This document shows, piece by piece, positions 24,101 to 37,956 of a stretch of 64,000 nt of DNA. The stretch is taken from positions 3,658,001-3,722,000 of the forward strand of contig NZ_CP069159.1 in the NCBI RefSeq assembly GCF_016811995.1, written 5' to 3'. The stretch comes from Citrobacter sp. R56 (GTDB taxonomy: Bacteria > Pseudomonadota > Gammaproteobacteria > Enterobacterales > Enterobacteriaceae). Position 1 is the stretch's first letter. Every line of letters begins with the position of its first letter. A model generated the notes under the pieces. It made no database searches. It was given only the letters and a program-made list of their open reading frames with translations, and was not told the origin of the DNA. Both the position numbers and the translations under genes were made by a program.

Positions 24101-24670
24101 TTCAGCAAGCGCTACCGCCGCATGCAGGTACGTCTCTTCATCTGGTCTGCCGGTGCGAATAAGCTCAAGGAAGTAACGATCGGGAAAATGTTCTTCGTAA
24201 AATGCGACACACTCTTCAGCCAGCGCGCTATTCCCACGCAGCAGACAACGCCCTACATCGCCCATCCGCCCGCCCGAGAGCAGGATCAACCCTTCTTTAA
24301 GCTCGATCAGCCAGTCTCGATCAATAATCGGCCCGGCAGCGCCATAACCGCGCTGATACGCTTTAGAGATCAATAACGTCAGATTCTGATAACCGGTATT
24401 GTTCGCCGCCAGTACTGTCAGTTGGGTGAGCTCATCGCCCAACTGCTCGCTCTGAACGTGAAAATCAGCGCCGACGATAGGTTTTATCCCCGCGCCGTGG
24501 CCCGCTCCGTAGAACTTCACCAGACCGCAAAGGTTAGTGAAATCGGTGATCGCCAGCGCAGGCATGCCCAACGCGGCCGCCTTTTTCACCAGCGGTCCGG
24601 TTTTCGCCAGCCCATCGATCATAGAGTAGTCGCTGTGCACCCGCAGGTGGACGAAACGTGGTTCAGACAT
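21188..24670 (-). CDS. dnaE: DNA polymerase III alpha subunit
   Basis: DnaE is the replicative polymerase subunit of the holoenzyme. The product is 1160 residues, the E. coli length. In order: PHP domain ('[14 protein letters not shown]' at residues 7-20), palm with catalytic Asp pair in '[14 protein letters not shown]' (Asp401, Asp403) and the third Asp in '[11 protein letters not shown]' (about 555), thumb and fingers, tandem helix-hairpin-helix, the beta-clamp-binding motif in 'QADMFGVL' (about 920), OB fold and C-terminal tau-binding domain. It sits between rnhB and accA. Confidence 0.98.
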   Translation of the reverse strand: MSEPRFVHLRVHSDYSMIDGLAKTGPLVKKAAALGMPALAITDFTNLCGLVKFYGAGHGAGIKPIVGADFHVQSEQLGDELTQLTVLAANNTGYQNLTLLISKAYQRGYGAAGPIIDRDWLIELKEGLILLSGGRMGDVGRCLLRGNSALAEECVAFYEEHFPDRYFLELIRTGRPDEETYLHAAVALAETRGLPVVATNDVRFLETGDFDAHEIRVAIHDGFTLDDPKRPRNYSPQQYMRSEEEMCELFADIPEALENTVEIAKRCNVTVRLGEYFLPQFPTGDMTTEDYLVKKSKEGLEERLAFLFPDEAERIEKRPPYDERLDIELQVINQMGFPGYFLIVMEFIQWSKDNGVPVGPGRGSGAGSLVAYALKITDLDPLEFDLLFERFLNPERVSMPDFDVDFCMEKRDLVIEHVAEMYGRDAVSQIITFGTMAAKAVIRDVGRVLGHPYGFVDRISKLVPPDPGMTLAKAFEAEPQLPEIYEADEEVKALIDMARKLEGVTRNAGKHAGGVVIAPTKITDFAPLYCDEQGLHPVTQFDKNDVEYAGLVKFDFLGLRTLTIINWALEMINARREKNGEPPLDIAAIPLDDKKSFDMLQRSETTAVFQLESRGMKDLIKRLQPDCFEDMIALVALFRPGPLQSGMVDNFIDRKHGREEISYPDVQWQHECLKPVLEPTYGIILYQEQVMQIAQELSGYTLGGADMLRRAMGKKKPEEMAKQRGTFEEGAKKRGVDGELAMKIFDLVEKFAGYGFNKSHSAAYALVSYQTLWLKAHYPAEFMAAVMTADMDNTEKVVGLVDECWRMGLKILPPDINSGLYHFHVNDDGEIVYGIGAIKGVGEGPIEAIIEARNEGGYFRELFDLCARTDTKKLNRRVLEKLIMSGAFDRLGPHRAALMNALGDALKAADQHAKAEAIGQADMFGVLAEEPEQVEQSYASCQPWPEQVVLDGERETLGLYLTGHPINQYLKEIERYVGGYRLKDMHPTERGKITTAAGLVIAARVMVTKRGNRIGICTLDDRSGRLEVMLFTDALDKYQQLLEKDRILIVSGQVSFDDFSGGLKMTAREVMDIDEAREKYARGLAISLTDRQIDDQLLNRLRQSLEPHRSGTIPVHLYYQRADARARLRFGASWRVSPSDRLLNDLRGLIGSEQVELEFD

Positions 24671-24706
24671 CTTTAGATTCCGGTTTACTTATTCTCGACG
24701 CAAGAA

Positions 24707-25303
24707 TCAGGACGCAAGTCCCAGTGCTCGTTTGACAGGAGCAAAGCTGCGTCGGTGATGCTCCGTCGCACCATGTTCAGCAAGCGCCTCCAGATGAAAA
24801 GCGGTTGGATAACCTTTGTGTTGCGCAAAGCCATATTGGGGAAATACGGCGTCCAGCGCGGTCATCTCAGCATCTCGCGTAACTTTTGCCAGAATGGATG
24901 CGGCACTTATTTCCGCCACCCGGCTATCGCCTTTCACCACGGCCATAGAAGGCACCGGCAGCGCCGGGCAGCGATTACCGTCTATCAGCACGTATTCCGG
25001 CACAATATGCAGGCCCGCAACGGCTCGCTGCATCGCCAGCATGGTCGCGTGCAAAATATTCAGCTCATCGATCTCATGCGGCTCCGCACGTCCCAGGCTC
25101 CAGCTTAACGCTTTTTCTTTAATTTCGTCATACAGCGCCAGGCGACGCTTTTCTGAAAGCTTTTTTGAGTCGTTGAGCCCTACAATTGGGCGAGCCGGAT
25201 CAAGAATGACAGCGGCGGTAACGACCGCGCCGACCAGAGGTCCGCGCCCAACTTCATCCACACCGGCCACTAAATGGGTATGTGGATAAACAAATTCAAT
25301 CAT
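24707..25303 (-). CDS. rnhB: Ribonuclease HII
   Basis: RNase HII cuts RNA in RNA-DNA hybrids and starts removal of single ribonucleotides from DNA. The 198-residue product has the catalytic acidic residues in '[15 protein letters not shown]' (Asp, Glu), 'VLIDGNRCP' and '[11 protein letters not shown]'. The start overlaps the lpxB stop by four bases (ATGA). dnaE starts 36 bases downstream. Confidence 0.97.
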   Translation of the reverse strand: MIEFVYPHTHLVAGVDEVGRGPLVGAVVTAAVILDPARPIVGLNDSKKLSEKRRLALYDEIKEKALSWSLGRAEPHEIDELNILHATMLAMQRAVAGLHIVPEYVLIDGNRCPALPVPSMAVVKGDSRVAEISAASILAKVTRDAEMTALDAVFPQYGFAQHKGYPTAFHLEALAEHGATEHHRRSFAPVKRALGLAS

Positions 25304-26448
25304 CGTGCTAACTCCAGAACTGCATCCGCCGCCTGCTCATCGGCATTGCAACGGATCTGCTGATGCAGTGCGCGGAATGTGTCGTGCATGGCGTGGCTGG
25401 TTTTACCGTTTGCCAACAGGGGCAATAATGCTTCCGCCAACGCATGCGGTTCACACTCTTCCTGCAACAGCTCTTTGACTAACTCTCTTCCTGCCAGCAG
25501 GTTAGGCAGCGAAACATAGTCAGTTTTTACCAGTCGTTTCGCTAACCAGAACGTGAAGGGCTTCATGCGATAGCCCACCACCATCGGACATTTCGCCAGC
25601 ATACACTCCAGCGCCGCCGTTCCCGACGCCAGCAGGGCGGCGTCGCTCGCCACCATGGCTTCACGTCCCATTCCATCAAGCGAATGGACAGAGAGCTCAG
25701 GTGCCACTTCAGCTTTGATTCGCTCGAACTGCTCGCGACGTTTGGCATTGACCAATGGCACCACGACTTCAAGATCGGGATAGTGTTGCCGCAACAGCTG
25801 CGCGGTTTTCAGGAAGTCAGCGCTAAGCATTTCGACTTCTGCGCCACGGCTGCCAGGTAACAATGCGAGGCAATGGGCATCATGAGGGATCCCCAGCACA
25901 TCGCGCGCCGCATTTTTATCCGGGTCCAGCGGCATGGCATCCGCCATCGTGTGACCAATAAAGCGGCACGGTACATTAAATTTGTCGTAAAACGCTTTTT
26001 CGAAAGGCAGAAACGCCAGCACCATATGGGTGGATCTGCCTATTTTGAAAACGCGTTTCTGTCGCCACGCCCAGACGGACGGACTGACGTAATGAATGGT
26101 TTTGATACCCTGCTTTTTGAGGTTGCCCTCAAGGGTGATGTTAAAATCCGGGGCATCAATGCCCACAAAGACATCCGGTTGCAGTTCGGTAAAACGCTTC
26201 GTCAGATCGGCACGAATGTGCAGCAAACGGCGCAGGCGTCCAAGCACTTCAACAATGCCCATCACCGCCAGCTCTTCCATTTCGTACCAGGCTTCACAAC
26301 CTTCGGCCTGCATGAGTGGACCGGCAACACCGACAAAACGGGCGTTGGGCACACGTAATTTGAGAGCACGGATTAGACCTGCACCAAGAATATCGCCGGA
26401 GGTTTCTCCGGCGACCAGGGCAATCGTTAAAGGGCGCTGTTCAGCCAT
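25300..26448 (-). CDS. lpxB: Lipid A disaccharide synthase
   Basis: LpxB joins UDP-diacylglucosamine and lipid X to form the lipid A disaccharide on the inner leaflet of the inner membrane. The 382-residue product is a GT19 glycosyltransferase with '[15 protein letters not shown]' at the N terminus, '[10 protein letters not shown]' and the UDP-binding '[13 protein letters not shown]'. Its ATG shares one base with the lpxA stop (TAATG), and its stop overlaps rnhB. Confidence 0.97.
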   Translation of the reverse strand: MAEQRPLTIALVAGETSGDILGAGLIRALKLRVPNARFVGVAGPLMQAEGCEAWYEMEELAVMGIVEVLGRLRRLLHIRADLTKRFTELQPDVFVGIDAPDFNITLEGNLKKQGIKTIHYVSPSVWAWRQKRVFKIGRSTHMVLAFLPFEKAFYDKFNVPCRFIGHTMADAMPLDPDKNAARDVLGIPHDAHCLALLPGSRGAEVEMLSADFLKTAQLLRQHYPDLEVVVPLVNAKRREQFERIKAEVAPELSVHSLDGMGREAMVASDAALLASGTAALECMLAKCPMVVGYRMKPFTFWLAKRLVKTDYVSLPNLLAGRELVKELLQEECEPHALAEALLPLLANGKTSHAMHDTFRALHQQIRCNADEQAADAVLELAR

Positions 26449-27236
26449 TAACGAATCAGACCGCGTGTTGAGCGGGCAAAGAAATCACTGAATAGCTGAA
26501 CTTCCGGGTACTGCTTCGCCAGTTCGGCGATTTCCGGTTTGGCTTCTTCCAGCGTTTTGCCGCTACGGTACAACGCTTTATAGGCGTTGCGGATCGCAGT
26601 GATCGCTTCGCGGGTGAAACCGCGGCGCTTCAGCCCTTCGATGTTAACGCCAAACGGCGTCGCGTGGTTGCCCTGAGCAATAACATACGGCGGAACATCC
26701 TGAGCAACGCCAGAACAGCCGCCAACCATTACGTGGGCACCGATAATGCAGAACTGGTGCACAGCGGTCATGCCGCCGATGATAACAAAATCATCAAGCG
26801 AAACATGGCCCGCAAGGGTGGCGTTATTGGCCAGAATACAGCGGTTACCGATCGTACAATCATGTGCCACGTGGGCATTGATCATCAGTAAGTTATCGCT
26901 GCCCACCTTCGTCAACCCACCGCCCTGCACTGTGCCACGATGAATGGTGACGCTTTCGCGAATGCGGTTACGATCGCCAATTTCCACACGGGTCGGTTCA
27001 CCCGCATATTTCAGATCCTGGTTAACTTCACCGATAGAGGCGAACTGATAAATCTCATTATCGCGACCAATTTTAGTATGGCCATTCACGACAACGTGAG
27101 ACTTCAGTACGGTACCCTCACCAATTTCTACATGGGGTCCAACAATACAAAAAGGGCCAATGTGAGCGTTAGCGCCAATCGAGGCGCCCTCTTCCACAAT
27201 GGCGGTAGGATGAATAAAGGCGGATTTATCAATCAC
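26448..27236 (-). CDS. lpxA: UDP-N-acetylglucosamine acyltransferase
   Basis: LpxA adds the first 3-hydroxymyristoyl chain to UDP-GlcNAc, the first step of lipid A synthesis. The 262-residue product is a left-handed beta-helix of hexapeptide repeats ('[20 protein letters not shown]') with the catalytic His in '[13 protein letters not shown]' (His125). The C-terminal helical domain begins near residue 195. It is three bases after fabZ, which competes for the same hydroxyacyl-ACP pool. Confidence 0.97.
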   Translation of the reverse strand: MIDKSAFIHPTAIVEEGASIGANAHIGPFCIVGPHVEIGEGTVLKSHVVVNGHTKIGRDNEIYQFASIGEVNQDLKYAGEPTRVEIGDRNRIRESVTIHRGTVQGGGLTKVGSDNLLMINAHVAHDCTIGNRCILANNATLAGHVSLDDFVIIGGMTAVHQFCIIGAHVMVGGCSGVAQDVPPYVIAQGNHATPFGVNIEGLKRRGFTREAITAIRNAYKALYRSGKTLEEAKPEIAELAKQYPEVQLFSDFFARSTRGLIR

Positions 27237-27239
27237 GTA

Positions 27240-27695
27240 TCAGGCCTCCCGGCTACGGGCACACATCATAGTTGCTTCGCAAACGACTTTACCGTCAACC
27301 AGAGCAACCCCTTTAAAGCGGGTCAGGCCACGGCGTGTTTTCTCGAAAGTGACTTCCATAATCATCTGATCGCCTGGCACGACAGGACGCTTGAAGCGTG
27401 CTTCGTCAATACCCGCGAAGTAATACAGTTCACCTGGCTCCAGTTTTCCTACGCTTTTAAATGCGAGGATACCTGTTGCCTGAGCCATCGCTTCCAGAAT
27501 CAGCACGCCCGGAAAAATCGGTTTGCCTGGGAAATGCCCCTGGAAAAATGGCTCGTTAACGGAGACATTCTTCACTGCGCGCAGAAAACGACCTTCTTCA
27601 AAATCCAGCACACGATCAACCAGCAAAAACGGAAAACGGTGCGGCAGAAGTTCTAAAATCTCTTCAATATGCAGAGTATGAGTGTTAGTAGTCAA
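27240..27695 (-). CDS. fabZ: 3-hydroxyacyl-ACP dehydratase
   Basis: FabZ removes water from 3-hydroxyacyl-ACP in fatty-acid elongation. I chose the TTG start at 27695: it gives 151 residues starting '(M)[18 protein letters not shown]', matches the TTG start used in E. coli, and has GGAAGAG upstream; the next upstream ATG would add 30 residues with no similarity. The hot-dog fold shows the catalytic His in '[16 protein letters not shown]' and Glu in 'LILEAMAQA'. It lies between lpxD (105-base gap) and lpxA. Confidence 0.95.
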   Translation of the reverse strand: MTTNTHTLHIEEILELLPHRFPFLLVDRVLDFEEGRFLRAVKNVSVNEPFFQGHFPGKPIFPGVLILEAMAQATGILAFKSVGKLEPGELYYFAGIDEARFKRPVVPGDQMIMEVTFEKTRRGLTRFKGVALVDGKVVCEATMMCARSREA

Positions 27696-27800
27696 AATAC
27701 TCTTCCTGTCTAAATATACTAAAAGGCAATAATAACACGGCCTGCCGCAATCGAAAGAATGCTGACAGGCCGGAAAGTTTGGCACGCAAAAGGTGAAGCG

Positions 27801-28826
27801 TTAGTCTTGCTGATTAACCTTGCGCTCAATCGCTTTGAGACGCTTGCTCATATCATCAATGTTCATCACCAGCGCAGCGGTTTTACGCCATACTTTATTA
27901 GGTTGCAACGGAATGCCTGAGGAATAGACGCCAGGTTCAGTGATGGGACGCATCACCATACCCATGCCAGTCACCGTGACTTTGTCGCATATTTCCATAT
28001 GCCCGTTGATCACACTGGCGCCGCCAATCATGCAGTAACGGCCAATCTTCAGGCTGCCCGCCATAATGACGCCACCGGCAACCGCCGTATTGTCGCCAAT
28101 CACGACGTTATGTGCAATCTGACACTGATTATCAATGATCACACCATTACCGATAATGGTATCGTCAAGCGCACCACGATCGATAGTTGTACACGCGCCG
28201 ATCTCCACGCGATCACCGATAATAACGCGACCAAGTTGCGGGATCTTCACCCAATTACCACGATCGTTGGCGTAGCCAAAACCGTCTGCACCCACAACCG
28301 TGCTGGATTGGATCAGACAATTTTCACCAATATGAATGTCGTGGTAAATCGTCACATTTGCCCACAAGCGTGAACCTGCGCCGATTTTTGTATTCTTTCC
28401 AACGAAGCAACCCGGACCGATAACCACGTTATCGCCGAGCGTTACGCCAGATTCGATCACCGCATTTGCACCTACGGAGACATTGCTACCCAGCGTCGCC
28501 GTTGCATCAATCACTGCACTGGGTGCAATGTTTTGCGCTGGCTGTGGCGTGGTATCTAAAATTTGTGCCATTCGCGCATACGTCAGGTAGGGATTCTTCA
28601 CTACCAGGGCGGCACTCTTAGCAAAAGGAAGATCATCCTGCGTCATCACGACGGCAGAAGCCTGACATAAGGCCAGATGTTCACGGTACTTAGGATTTAC
28701 CATGAACGTGATATTACCTGTTTGCGCAGATTGCATGGACGCAACGCCGGTGATGACGATATCGCCATCACCGTGTAATTCTGCATCCAACTGCTCTGCT
28801 AAATCAGCCAGTCGAATTGAAGGCAT
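27801..28826 (-). CDS. lpxD: UDP-3-O-(3-hydroxymyristoyl)glucosamine N-acyltransferase
   Basis: LpxD adds the N-linked hydroxymyristate in lipid A synthesis. The 341-residue product has an N-terminal uridine-binding domain (about 1-100), a hexapeptide-repeat beta-helix with the catalytic His in '[13 protein letters not shown]' (His239), and a C-terminal helix carrying '[20 protein letters not shown]'. It starts three bases after skp. Confidence 0.97.
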   Translation of the reverse strand: MPSIRLADLAEQLDAELHGDGDIVITGVASMQSAQTGNITFMVNPKYREHLALCQASAVVMTQDDLPFAKSAALVVKNPYLTYARMAQILDTTPQPAQNIAPSAVIDATATLGSNVSVGANAVIESGVTLGDNVVIGPGCFVGKNTKIGAGSRLWANVTIYHDIHIGENCLIQSSTVVGADGFGYANDRGNWVKIPQLGRVIIGDRVEIGACTTIDRGALDDTIIGNGVIIDNQCQIAHNVVIGDNTAVAGGVIMAGSLKIGRYCMIGGASVINGHMEICDKVTVTGMGMVMRPITEPGVYSSGIPLQPNKVWRKTAALVMNIDDMSKRLKAIERKVNQQD

Positions 28827-28829
28827 TAC

Positions 28830-29315
28830 TTATTTAACCTGTTTCAGTACGTCAGCGGTGATATCTTTCACTTCGCTGCTGTTGTAAGCAACGGTGTTAG
28901 CATCAACGACCAGATCGATATCCTGGCTGTTAGCGACGGATTTCACAGCAGTCTGGATACGAGTAACCAGTTTGCCACGTTCTTCGTTGGAACGGCGCGC
29001 ACGATCCTGCTCAAAAGACTGTGCTTTCTGAGCAAAAGTCTGGCGTTGAGCCATTACTTCTTTTTCCAGCTTAGTACGATCGCTGCCAGCCTTCATAGAC
29101 TGCAGACGTTGCATTTTAGATTGCAGATCGGATTCCATACGCTGCAGTTCGCTGGCACGGCCTTTGAACTCATTTTCCAGCGTGCTGGAAACACCCGTCT
29201 TCTGCGCAACCTGCTGGAACAGACTACCCATGTTGACGATTGCAATTTTGTCAGCAGCCTGTGCGGACGTAACCATCGCTAAACCGAGACCTGCAGCTAA
29301 TAACCACTTTTTCAC
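28830..29315 (-). CDS. skp: Periplasmic chaperone Skp
   Basis: Skp is a trimeric 'jellyfish' chaperone that holds unfolded outer-membrane proteins in the periplasm for BamA. The 161-residue product has a signal peptide cleaved after 'SAQAA' (about residue 20), a small beta body and long charged coiled-coil tentacles ('[20 protein letters not shown]', about residues 50-110). It is located between bamA and lpxD; the 122-base gap after bamA may carry its own promoter. Confidence 0.96.
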   Translation of the reverse strand: MKKWLLAAGLGLAMVTSAQAADKIAIVNMGSLFQQVAQKTGVSSTLENEFKGRASELQRMESDLQSKMQRLQSMKAGSDRTKLEKEVMAQRQTFAQKAQSFEQDRARRSNEERGKLVTRIQTAVKSVANSQDIDLVVDANTVAYNSSEVKDITADVLKQVK

Positions 29316-29437
29316 AATAAACTCCTTACCATCCCATTTGCACCCGAAGGTGCAGCTCTTTGCGTGGCCAGGCGACCCTTAATGGGATCGCCAAAAGTCA
29401 TCGCTACACAACACTTACATTCCTTTGCGAAGAACAG

Positions 29438-31885
<2,448 letters not shown>

Positions 31886-31896
31886 CTAACACTCTC

Positions 31897-33249
31897 TTAC
31901 AACCGAGAGAAATCATTGAAAAGTGCAAGCCCCATTAACAACACCAGCAAAATCGAGCCAATGCGATAACTAAAGTCTTGAACCCGCTCGGATACCGGAC
32001 CGCCCTTCAGCTTTTCAATCGCCAGGAACAGCAGATGCCCCCCGTCAAGAACGGGCAACGGAAACAGGTTGATTATCCCTAAGTTCACGCTGATAAGCGC
32101 AAGAAACATCAGGTAATAAATGCCCCCAAACTCCGCTGACATCCCAGCCCCCTGGGCGATAGAAATCGGCCCACTGAGGTTGTTCAGTTTCACATCACCG
32201 GTAATCAATTTTCCCAGCATACTGACCGTCAGCTTCATCAACTGCCACGTTTTGTCCGTGGCCTCGAGGATGGCGCTGAATGGCCCATACTGGCGTACTG
32301 TCTTGTACTCATCTGGCAGAGGAATAATTTTAGGCACCACGCCCGCAAAACCTTCTGCTTTACCGTTAACCGATTTTGTATCCGGAATTAACGTCAAAGA
32401 CAAGGAACTCCCCTGTCTTTCGATTTCGAGTGCTAACGGCTTACCCGGATTATCGCGCACCAGCGTCACGAACATCATCCATTGCGTTAGCGATTGACCA
32501 TCGACTTTAACGATCCTGTCGCCAGCTTGCAAACCCGCCTTACTTGCTGCGGAGTTCGTTTGCACTTCTGACAACACGGGTTCAATCTGTGGACCGCGTG
32601 GTCGAATCCCTAAAGACGATACAGGATCTTCTTTGTCTGGCTCAAATGCCCACTGACGCAAATCCAGCGTTTTGTCCTGTCGTTGGTTGCTACCAAACGG
32701 CGCCACGCTGATAGTCGTATGCTCATCGCCGATTTTCGACACCAATTGTAAACGGACGGCATCCCAATCAGGGGTTTCGATACCATCAACGGCTTTAAGT
32801 TCCGTTCCTGGACGAATTTGCGCCTGGGCAGCAATGGAGTTGGGCGTTATTTCGCCAACGACCGGACGCACACCAGGGACACCGATGATAAAGACCAGCC
32901 AGTAGGCAAATATAGCGAAAAGGAAGTTTGCAATCGGACCAGCGGCGATAATCGCCGCCCGCTGTCCAACGGTTTTGTTGTTGAATGCATGGTGGCGCAG
33001 TTCCGGTATCACCGGCTCTGCGCGCTCATCCAACATTTTGACGTAACCGCCGAGGGGGATAAGAGCGATGACATACTCAGTGCCAAAACGATCGGTGCGT
33101 CGCCAAAGCGCTTTACCAAAACCAATGGAAAAGCGCTCGACACGAACGCCGCAGCGCCGGGCAACCCAGAAATGACCAAATTCATGCACGGTGATAAGCA
33201 CACCCAGTGCGATGATGAATGCAGCCAGATTCCAGAGAATACTCAGCAT
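31897..33249 (-). CDS. rseP: Site-2 protease RseP
   Basis: RseP is the inner-membrane zinc protease that cuts the anti-sigma factor RseA after DegS, releasing sigma-E, and also clears signal peptides. From ATG 33249 it has 450 residues, the E. coli length; an ATG 45 bases upstream lies within the cdsA gene and is rejected. The zinc motif HEFGH is in '[12 protein letters not shown]' (residue 22 on), two PDZ domains span about 125-310, and the third metal ligand is in '[10 protein letters not shown]'. It lies 11 bases after cdsA. Confidence 0.96.
   Translation of the reverse strand: MLSILWNLAAFIIALGVLITVHEFGHFWVARRCGVRVERFSIGFGKALWRRTDRFGTEYVIALIPLGGYVKMLDERAEPVIPELRHHAFNNKTVGQRAAIIAAGPIANFLFAIFAYWLVFIIGVPGVRPVVGEITPNSIAAQAQIRPGTELKAVDGIETPDWDAVRLQLVSKIGDEHTTISVAPFGSNQRQDKTLDLRQWAFEPDKEDPVSSLGIRPRGPQIEPVLSEVQTNSAASKAGLQAGDRIVKVDGQSLTQWMMFVTLVRDNPGKPLALEIERQGSSLSLTLIPDTKSVNGKAEGFAGVVPKIIPLPDEYKTVRQYGPFSAILEATDKTWQLMKLTVSMLGKLITGDVKLNNLSGPISIAQGAGMSAEFGGIYYLMFLALISVNLGIINLFPLPVLDGGHLLFLAIEKLKGGPVSERVQDFSYRIGSILLVLLMGLALFNDFSRL
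32775..32803 (-). promoter_or_regulatory. Candidate sigma-E promoter inside rseP, ahead of bamA
   Basis: On the minus strand GGAACTT (32797-32803) and TCGAAA (32775-32780) are separated by 16 bases, close to the sigma-E pattern GGAACTT-N16-TCTGAA. It lies within the rseP coding sequence about 0.9 kb upstream of bamA and would allow stress induction of bamA, skp and the lpx genes. The -10 is imperfect. Confidence 0.45.
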
Positions 33250-33260
33250 AATACCTTCCG

Positions 33261-34118
33261 TTAAAGCGTCCTGAATACCAGCAACAGCAGGCACGCAAAG
33301 ACCGGTACTGCAGCCGTCAGGCTATCAATACGATCCAGAATACCACCATGTCCAGGGATCAAATGACCGCTATCCTTAATTCCCGCTTCACGCTTAAACA
33401 TACTCTCCGTTAAGTCACCCAGCACAGAGGCCAACGCAGCAACAATAGAGCATATGAACAAGGTTGAAGGCGCGACATCAAGGTTAGCCCACATACTGTA
33501 ACCCCATGAGATCACCGCAGCGGTCACCAGACCACCAATGAAACCTTGCCATGTTTTACCGGGAGAAACTTTTGGCGCCAGCTTATGTTTGCCAAACAGT
33601 TTGCCAAACATATACGCCCCGGAGTCAGCTCCCCAGACGAGGATCATGACATAGAGCAGCCACACGGCGCCACTGTAATGATTCTCATCATAGTGCCAGG
33701 CGCGAAGCGCCAGCATTCCCCAAAAGAAGGGAACGATGGTCAATACGCCGAAAATAACGCGTAATGTCTTCGAATTACGCCACATTGCGGCTGAGCCCGG
33801 ATAAAACAACACCAGCAATAACGCCACAACCCACCAGCCTAGCGACAGCCAAAGCGAGGCTTCAACAAGCGGTTGGCGAATATTGTGATGATATTCGGGT
33901 AATAAAAATAGCATCAGTGCCAGCAATAACCCGCACAGCACCGCCAGCCAGACCCGTTGTGTACGAGTGGCAAAACCGCTTAACTGTCCCCATTCCCAGG
34001 CGGCCAGCATACAAACGACCAGCGTAACAATGGCGAACCCCACCGGCGGCAGCAGAAAAAGCGCCGCGATGACAACAGGTATTAAAACAAAAGCAGAAAT
34101 CAGGCGATACTTCAGCAA
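33261..34118 (-). CDS. cdsA: Phosphatidate cytidylyltransferase
   Basis: CdsA makes CDP-diacylglycerol from phosphatidic acid and CTP for all phospholipids. The 285-residue inner-membrane product has about eight hydrophobic segments and the family signature near the C terminus ('[18 protein letters not shown]' followed by 'ILDRIDS'), plus '[12 protein letters not shown]'. It is between uppS (12-base gap) and rseP. Confidence 0.97.
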   Translation of the reverse strand: MLKYRLISAFVLIPVVIAALFLLPPVGFAIVTLVVCMLAAWEWGQLSGFATRTQRVWLAVLCGLLLALMLFLLPEYHHNIRQPLVEASLWLSLGWWVVALLLVLFYPGSAAMWRNSKTLRVIFGVLTIVPFFWGMLALRAWHYDENHYSGAVWLLYVMILVWGADSGAYMFGKLFGKHKLAPKVSPGKTWQGFIGGLVTAAVISWGYSMWANLDVAPSTLFICSIVAALASVLGDLTESMFKREAGIKDSGHLIPGHGGILDRIDSLTAAVPVFACLLLLVFRTL

Positions 34119-34130
34119 AAGCGACCCCCA

Positions 34131-34889
34131 TCAGGCTTTGTCATCACCGGGCTCGGTGCCGCCGAAACGACGCTCTCGATTAGCAAAGGCATGCAGCGCA
34201 CCTTCAAAGTCTTGTTCATCGAAATCGGGCCAAAGAACATCAGTAAAGTAAAGTTCGGCGTAGGCAATTTGCCACAGCAAAAAATTACTGATGCGATGCT
34301 CTCCCCCAGTCCTAATTACTAAATCCACAGGAGCCAGCTCATGCATGCAGATTTGCTGACTTAGCATTTCTTCATCGATCTGATCAGGGCGCAGCAGACC
34401 TTCCTGCACCTGTTCTGCCAGTTGCCTGACTCCCTGGACAATATCCCAACGTCCGCCGTAGTTCGCGGCAATATTCAGCGTCAGCCCGGTATTCTGGGCC
34501 GTTAGCGCTTCAGATTTGCGAATACGTTCCTGCAAACGCGAGTTAAATCGACTGGTATCTCCAATAATGCGCAGACGAACGTTATGGCGATGCAGGCTTT
34601 TTACTTCACTATCAAGCGCCCACACAAACAGCTCCATTAACGCACTGACTTCCTGCGCTGGTCGGTTCCAGTTCTCACTACTAAAGGCATACAGCGTTAA
34701 CGCGTCAATACCGTTATTGGCAGCGAAAGACACAGCACGGCGGACAGATTTTGCCCCGGCCTTGTGCCCAAAGGCTCGAATCTTCCCTTGTTTCTTCGCC
34801 CAGCGACCATTGCCATCCATAATGATCGCAACATGACGACAGCCATGTGCTGGCAAATTTTCGCTTAATGGTTGAGTTGCAGACAACAT
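34131..34889 (-). CDS. uppS: Undecaprenyl diphosphate synthase
   Basis: UppS (IspU) builds the C55 lipid carrier for peptidoglycan and O-antigen by cis-prenyl transfer. The 252-residue product has the catalytic Asp motif '[16 protein letters not shown]', the 'SSENWNRP' substrate segment and '[18 protein letters not shown]' (conserved Arg and Ser). It is separated from the upstream dxr by 188 bases that contain a terminator-like hairpin. Confidence 0.97.
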   Translation of the reverse strand: MLSATQPLSENLPAHGCRHVAIIMDGNGRWAKKQGKIRAFGHKAGAKSVRRAVSFAANNGIDALTLYAFSSENWNRPAQEVSALMELFVWALDSEVKSLHRHNVRLRIIGDTSRFNSRLQERIRKSEALTAQNTGLTLNIAANYGGRWDIVQGVRQLAEQVQEGLLRPDQIDEEMLSQQICMHELAPVDLVIRTGGEHRISNFLLWQIAYAELYFTDVLWPDFDEQDFEGALHAFANRERRFGGTEPGDDKA

Positions 34890-34947
34890 AACGCGTTTTT
34901 AGTCCCTGAAAGGATTTAACGGTACTCAGGAATACTGAAGCCTTTAC

Positions 34948-34975
34948 AAAAAAAAGCCGTGTCAAACCACGGCTT
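34948..34975 (-). terminator. Terminator-like hairpin between dxr and uppS
   Basis: On the minus strand AAGCCGTGG-TTTGA-CACGGCTT is followed by a run of eight T. Strong intrinsic terminator features inside what is often treated as one cluster suggest that dxr transcripts end or are attenuated here and that uppS has its own promoter. Confidence 0.8.
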
Positions 34976-35077
34976 ACCTGACCGAAAAAAGCCAAATACC
35001 TACGATCAGGTGGCGCAGACTATATCACTGAAGCACAACGCTAACAAATAGCACGATCTACTGTAGATGGATTATCG

Positions 35078-36274
35078 TCATACGGAGAGTCGCGTCACTT
35101 GCTTTCTGGCGACTTCCCGTGCGACAGCATCGACCCTCAGTACGTCGTCTACGCTTTGTGGCTCCTGCAGATCCATGTTATCCAGCACCGATAAATTCAG
35201 ACTGGCAATATCGGTAAAACGAATCTGCTGTGCAAGAAATGCGGCAACAGTGACTTCATTTGCCGCATTAAGCGCGGTTGTGGCAGCTTGCCCCTGCTCG
35301 AAGGCGTCCATGGCCAGTTTCAGGCACGGATAGCGCTGATAATCCGGCGCGGAAAACGTCAACGCGCTGAGCGAGCAAAAATCAAGCGGCTTCACGCCAG
35401 AGGAAACACGATTCGGCCATGCCATCGTATGGGCAATTGGCGTGCGCATGTCCGGTTCCCCCAATTGCGCCAGCACACTACCGTCCTGATAACGCACCAT
35501 GGAATGGATCACAGACTGCGGATGAATCAGCACTTCCATCTGACTTGCGCTGGCATTGAACAACCAACGCGCTTCAATGTATTCCAGACCTTTATTCATC
35601 ATAGTGGCCGAATCGACAGAGATTTTTCTCCCCATCGACCAGTTCGGATGACGGCATGCCTGATCGGGCGTCATCGCCGTCAGATCGTGCAATGGCGTTT
35701 CACGGAACGGGCCACCAGACCCGGTAAGCAAAATCGACATTACGCCATTTTGCTCCAGGTCAGCGTATCCCAGGTTGTGCTGAATAGGTTGCGGTAAACT
35801 CTGAAAAATCGCGTTATGTTCGCTATCTACCGGTAAAAGCTGGGCTTTACTGTGTTTCACCGCATCCATGAACAGCCGCCCGCAGGTCACCAGCGACTCT
35901 TTATTCGCCAGCAGGATGGTTTTCCCCGCATGGATAGCCGCCAGCGTCGGCAACAGACCGGCAGCGCCAACAATCGCCGCCATCACCTGATCAACGTCAT
36001 CAAGCGCCGCCATATCACAGGCCGATTGTTGCCCGCTCAGTACCTCAGTACGGCTGCCATGCTGCAAAAGCGCAGCTTTCACCTGACGGGCGCTATTCTC
36101 ATCGTCCATCACTGCGTAACGCGGGGTGAATTCCAGGCACTGCTCGACCATACGGGTAACATTTTTACCCGCCACAAGTGCAACAATACGGAAATTGTCT
36201 GGGTTATGGCGCACCACATCCAGTGTGCTGCAACCAATAGAGCCGGTTGAGCCCAGAATGGTTAAATGCTTCAT
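35078..36274 (-). CDS. dxr: 1-deoxy-D-xylulose 5-phosphate reductoisomerase
   Basis: Dxr (IspC) makes 2-C-methyl-D-erythritol 4-phosphate with NADPH, the committed step of the non-mevalonate isoprenoid pathway and the target of fosmidomycin. The 398-residue product has the NADPH motif '[16 protein letters not shown]' at residues 5-20, the metal-binding acidic cluster '[13 protein letters not shown]' and the flexible loop '[15 protein letters not shown]'. It feeds UppS, its downstream neighbour. Confidence 0.97.
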   Translation of the reverse strand: MKHLTILGSTGSIGCSTLDVVRHNPDNFRIVALVAGKNVTRMVEQCLEFTPRYAVMDDENSARQVKAALLQHGSRTEVLSGQQSACDMAALDDVDQVMAAIVGAAGLLPTLAAIHAGKTILLANKESLVTCGRLFMDAVKHSKAQLLPVDSEHNAIFQSLPQPIQHNLGYADLEQNGVMSILLTGSGGPFRETPLHDLTAMTPDQACRHPNWSMGRKISVDSATMMNKGLEYIEARWLFNASASQMEVLIHPQSVIHSMVRYQDGSVLAQLGEPDMRTPIAHTMAWPNRVSSGVKPLDFCSLSALTFSAPDYQRYPCLKLAMDAFEQGQAATTALNAANEVTVAAFLAQQIRFTDIASLNLSVLDNMDLQEPQSVDDVLRVDAVAREVARKQVTRLSV

Positions 36275-36302
36275 AAGACGTCCAGAAGAATTGAGATACG
36301 AT

Positions 36303-36354
36303 AAAAAGCAAAACGCCGCCAGCCAACCCTTACAGGTTTTCTGTGCGGCGTTTT
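36303..36354 (-). terminator. frr terminator
   Basis: On the minus strand a 10-bp stem AAAACGCCGC/GCGGCGTTTT (36345-36354 with 36310-36319) encloses a 25-base loop and is followed by GCTTTTTAT. It lies just after frr and before dxr. Confidence 0.75.
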
Positions 36355-36369
36355 AGTCGTACAGGGAAA

Positions 36370-36927
36370 TCAGAACTGCATCAGTTCTGTTTCTTTTTCT
36401 GCCAGCGCCGCATCAACTTTCTTGATGGCTGCGTCGGTCATTTTCTGCACGTCTTCCTGAGAACGACGATCGTCATCTTCGCTGATCTCTTTCTCTTTCA
36501 GCAGAGCTTTCACTTTGTCGTTCGCATCGCGACGTACGTTACGTACGGCAACACGTGCTTGTTCAGCTTCACCACGAACGATTTTCGTCAGATCTTTACG
36601 ACGTTCTTCCGTCAGCGGAGGCAGCGGAACACGAATATCGCTACCTGCAGAGCTTGGGTTCAGGCCGAGGTCAGAAGCCATAATCGCTTTCTCAACAGCA
36701 GGCCCCAAAGAACGGTCAAACACGTTGATTTTCAGAGTACGGGAATCTTCTACCGTTACGCTTGCCAGCTGACGCAACGGCGTCGGCGTGCCGTAATATT
36801 CTACGACAATGCCATCCAGCAGGCTGGGAGAAGCACGACCCGTGCGTATTTTGCTGATTTGGTTTTTGAACGCTTCGACGCATTTGTCCATGCGTACTTC
36901 AGCATCTTTTCTGATTTCGCTAATCAC
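36370..36927 (-). CDS. frr: Ribosome recycling factor
   Basis: With EF-G, Frr splits post-termination ribosomes. The 185-residue product is the canonical length, starting '[20 protein letters not shown]'. It has the long three-helix bundle domain I and the small domain II (about residues 31-104, '[20 protein letters not shown]'). The gene follows pyrH by 152 bases. Confidence 0.97.
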   Translation of the reverse strand: MISEIRKDAEVRMDKCVEAFKNQISKIRTGRASPSLLDGIVVEYYGTPTPLRQLASVTVEDSRTLKINVFDRSLGPAVEKAIMASDLGLNPSSAGSDIRVPLPPLTEERRKDLTKIVRGEAEQARVAVRNVRRDANDKVKALLKEKEISEDDDRRSQEDVQKMTDAAIKKVDAALAEKETELMQF

Positions 36928-37079
36928 GTTACGAATCCTTGAAAACTTGTCTCAGTCAGACCAGACAGTCGCACACAGTGGCAGTGTGCTAAGTATAGCC
37001 CTGATTAATTCATATACGGGTAAGAGCCTCTCCCGCGACAGTAAAGCGGAATATTACCTGTATTTGGACATCACGGGAA

Positions 37080-37805
37080 TTATTCCGTGATTAAAGTCCC
37101 TTCTTTTTCGCCCATCACAACACGACGCAGCGCACCAGGCTTGTTCATGTTGAATACACGAATCGGCAATTTGTGGTCACGAGCCAGCGTGAACGCAGCC
37201 AGATCCATCACTTTCAGCTCTTTATCCAGCACTTCATTGTAGGTCAATTGCTCGTACATGGTCGCGGTTGGATCTTTCGCAGGATCGGCAGTAAATACAC
37301 CATCTACTTTGGTGGCTTTCAGTACAACGTCCGCTTCAATTTCAATACCACGCAGGCACGCTGCGGAATCGGTAGTGAAGAACGGATTACCCGTACCAGC
37401 GGACAAAATAACCACACGGTTATTACGCAGCAGGCTGATTGCTTCTGCCCAGCTGTAATTGTCGCATACGCCGTTCAGGGGAATAGCAGACATCAGGCGG
37501 GCGTTCACATAGGCGCGGTGAAGCGCATCGCGCATTGCCAGACCGTTCATTACGGTGGCCAGCATGCCCATGTGGTCGCCCACAACGCGGTTCATACCCG
37601 CTTTCGCCAGACCAGCACCACGGAACAAGTTACCGCCACCAATTACCACACCAACCTGAATACCCAGTTCAACCAGCTCTTTGATTTCCTGAGCCATACG
37701 ATCCAGTATGCTTGCGTCGATACCGAAGCCTTCCGTACCCTGCAGAGCTTCGCCGCTCAACTTAAGCAGAATGCGTTTATAGACGGGTTTTGCATTGGTA
37801 GCCAT
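37080..37805 (-). CDS. pyrH: UMP kinase
   Basis: PyrH phosphorylates UMP to UDP and is allosterically activated by GTP and inhibited by UTP. The 241-residue product has the amino-acid-kinase fold motifs '[12 protein letters not shown]', '[10 protein letters not shown]' and '[16 protein letters not shown]'. It is separated from tsf by 151 bases containing the tsf terminator. Confidence 0.97.
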   Translation of the reverse strand: MATNAKPVYKRILLKLSGEALQGTEGFGIDASILDRMAQEIKELVELGIQVGVVIGGGNLFRGAGLAKAGMNRVVGDHMGMLATVMNGLAMRDALHRAYVNARLMSAIPLNGVCDNYSWAEAISLLRNNRVVILSAGTGNPFFTTDSAACLRGIEIEADVVLKATKVDGVFTADPAKDPTATMYEQLTYNEVLDKELKVMDLAAFTLARDHKLPIRVFNMNKPGALRRVVMGEKEGTLITE

Positions 37806-37921
37806 GTTTCTTTCCTGAGACTGTCAACGATTAAGATGGGGGTTAATTCTGGCGACATATGATATGTCGCATATCAGCACAGAAACGCCTGGCGTCTGTC
37901 TGAATTTTGCCTGACGGACAC

Positions 37922-37946
37922 AAAAAGAAGCCGCCCTCAGGCGGCT
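37922..37946 (-). terminator. tsf terminator
   Basis: On the minus strand AGCCGCC-TGAG-GGCGGCT is followed by TCTTTTTG. It lies 11 bases after the tsf stop. Confidence 0.85.
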
Positions 37947-37956
37947 CCTTATAAAA

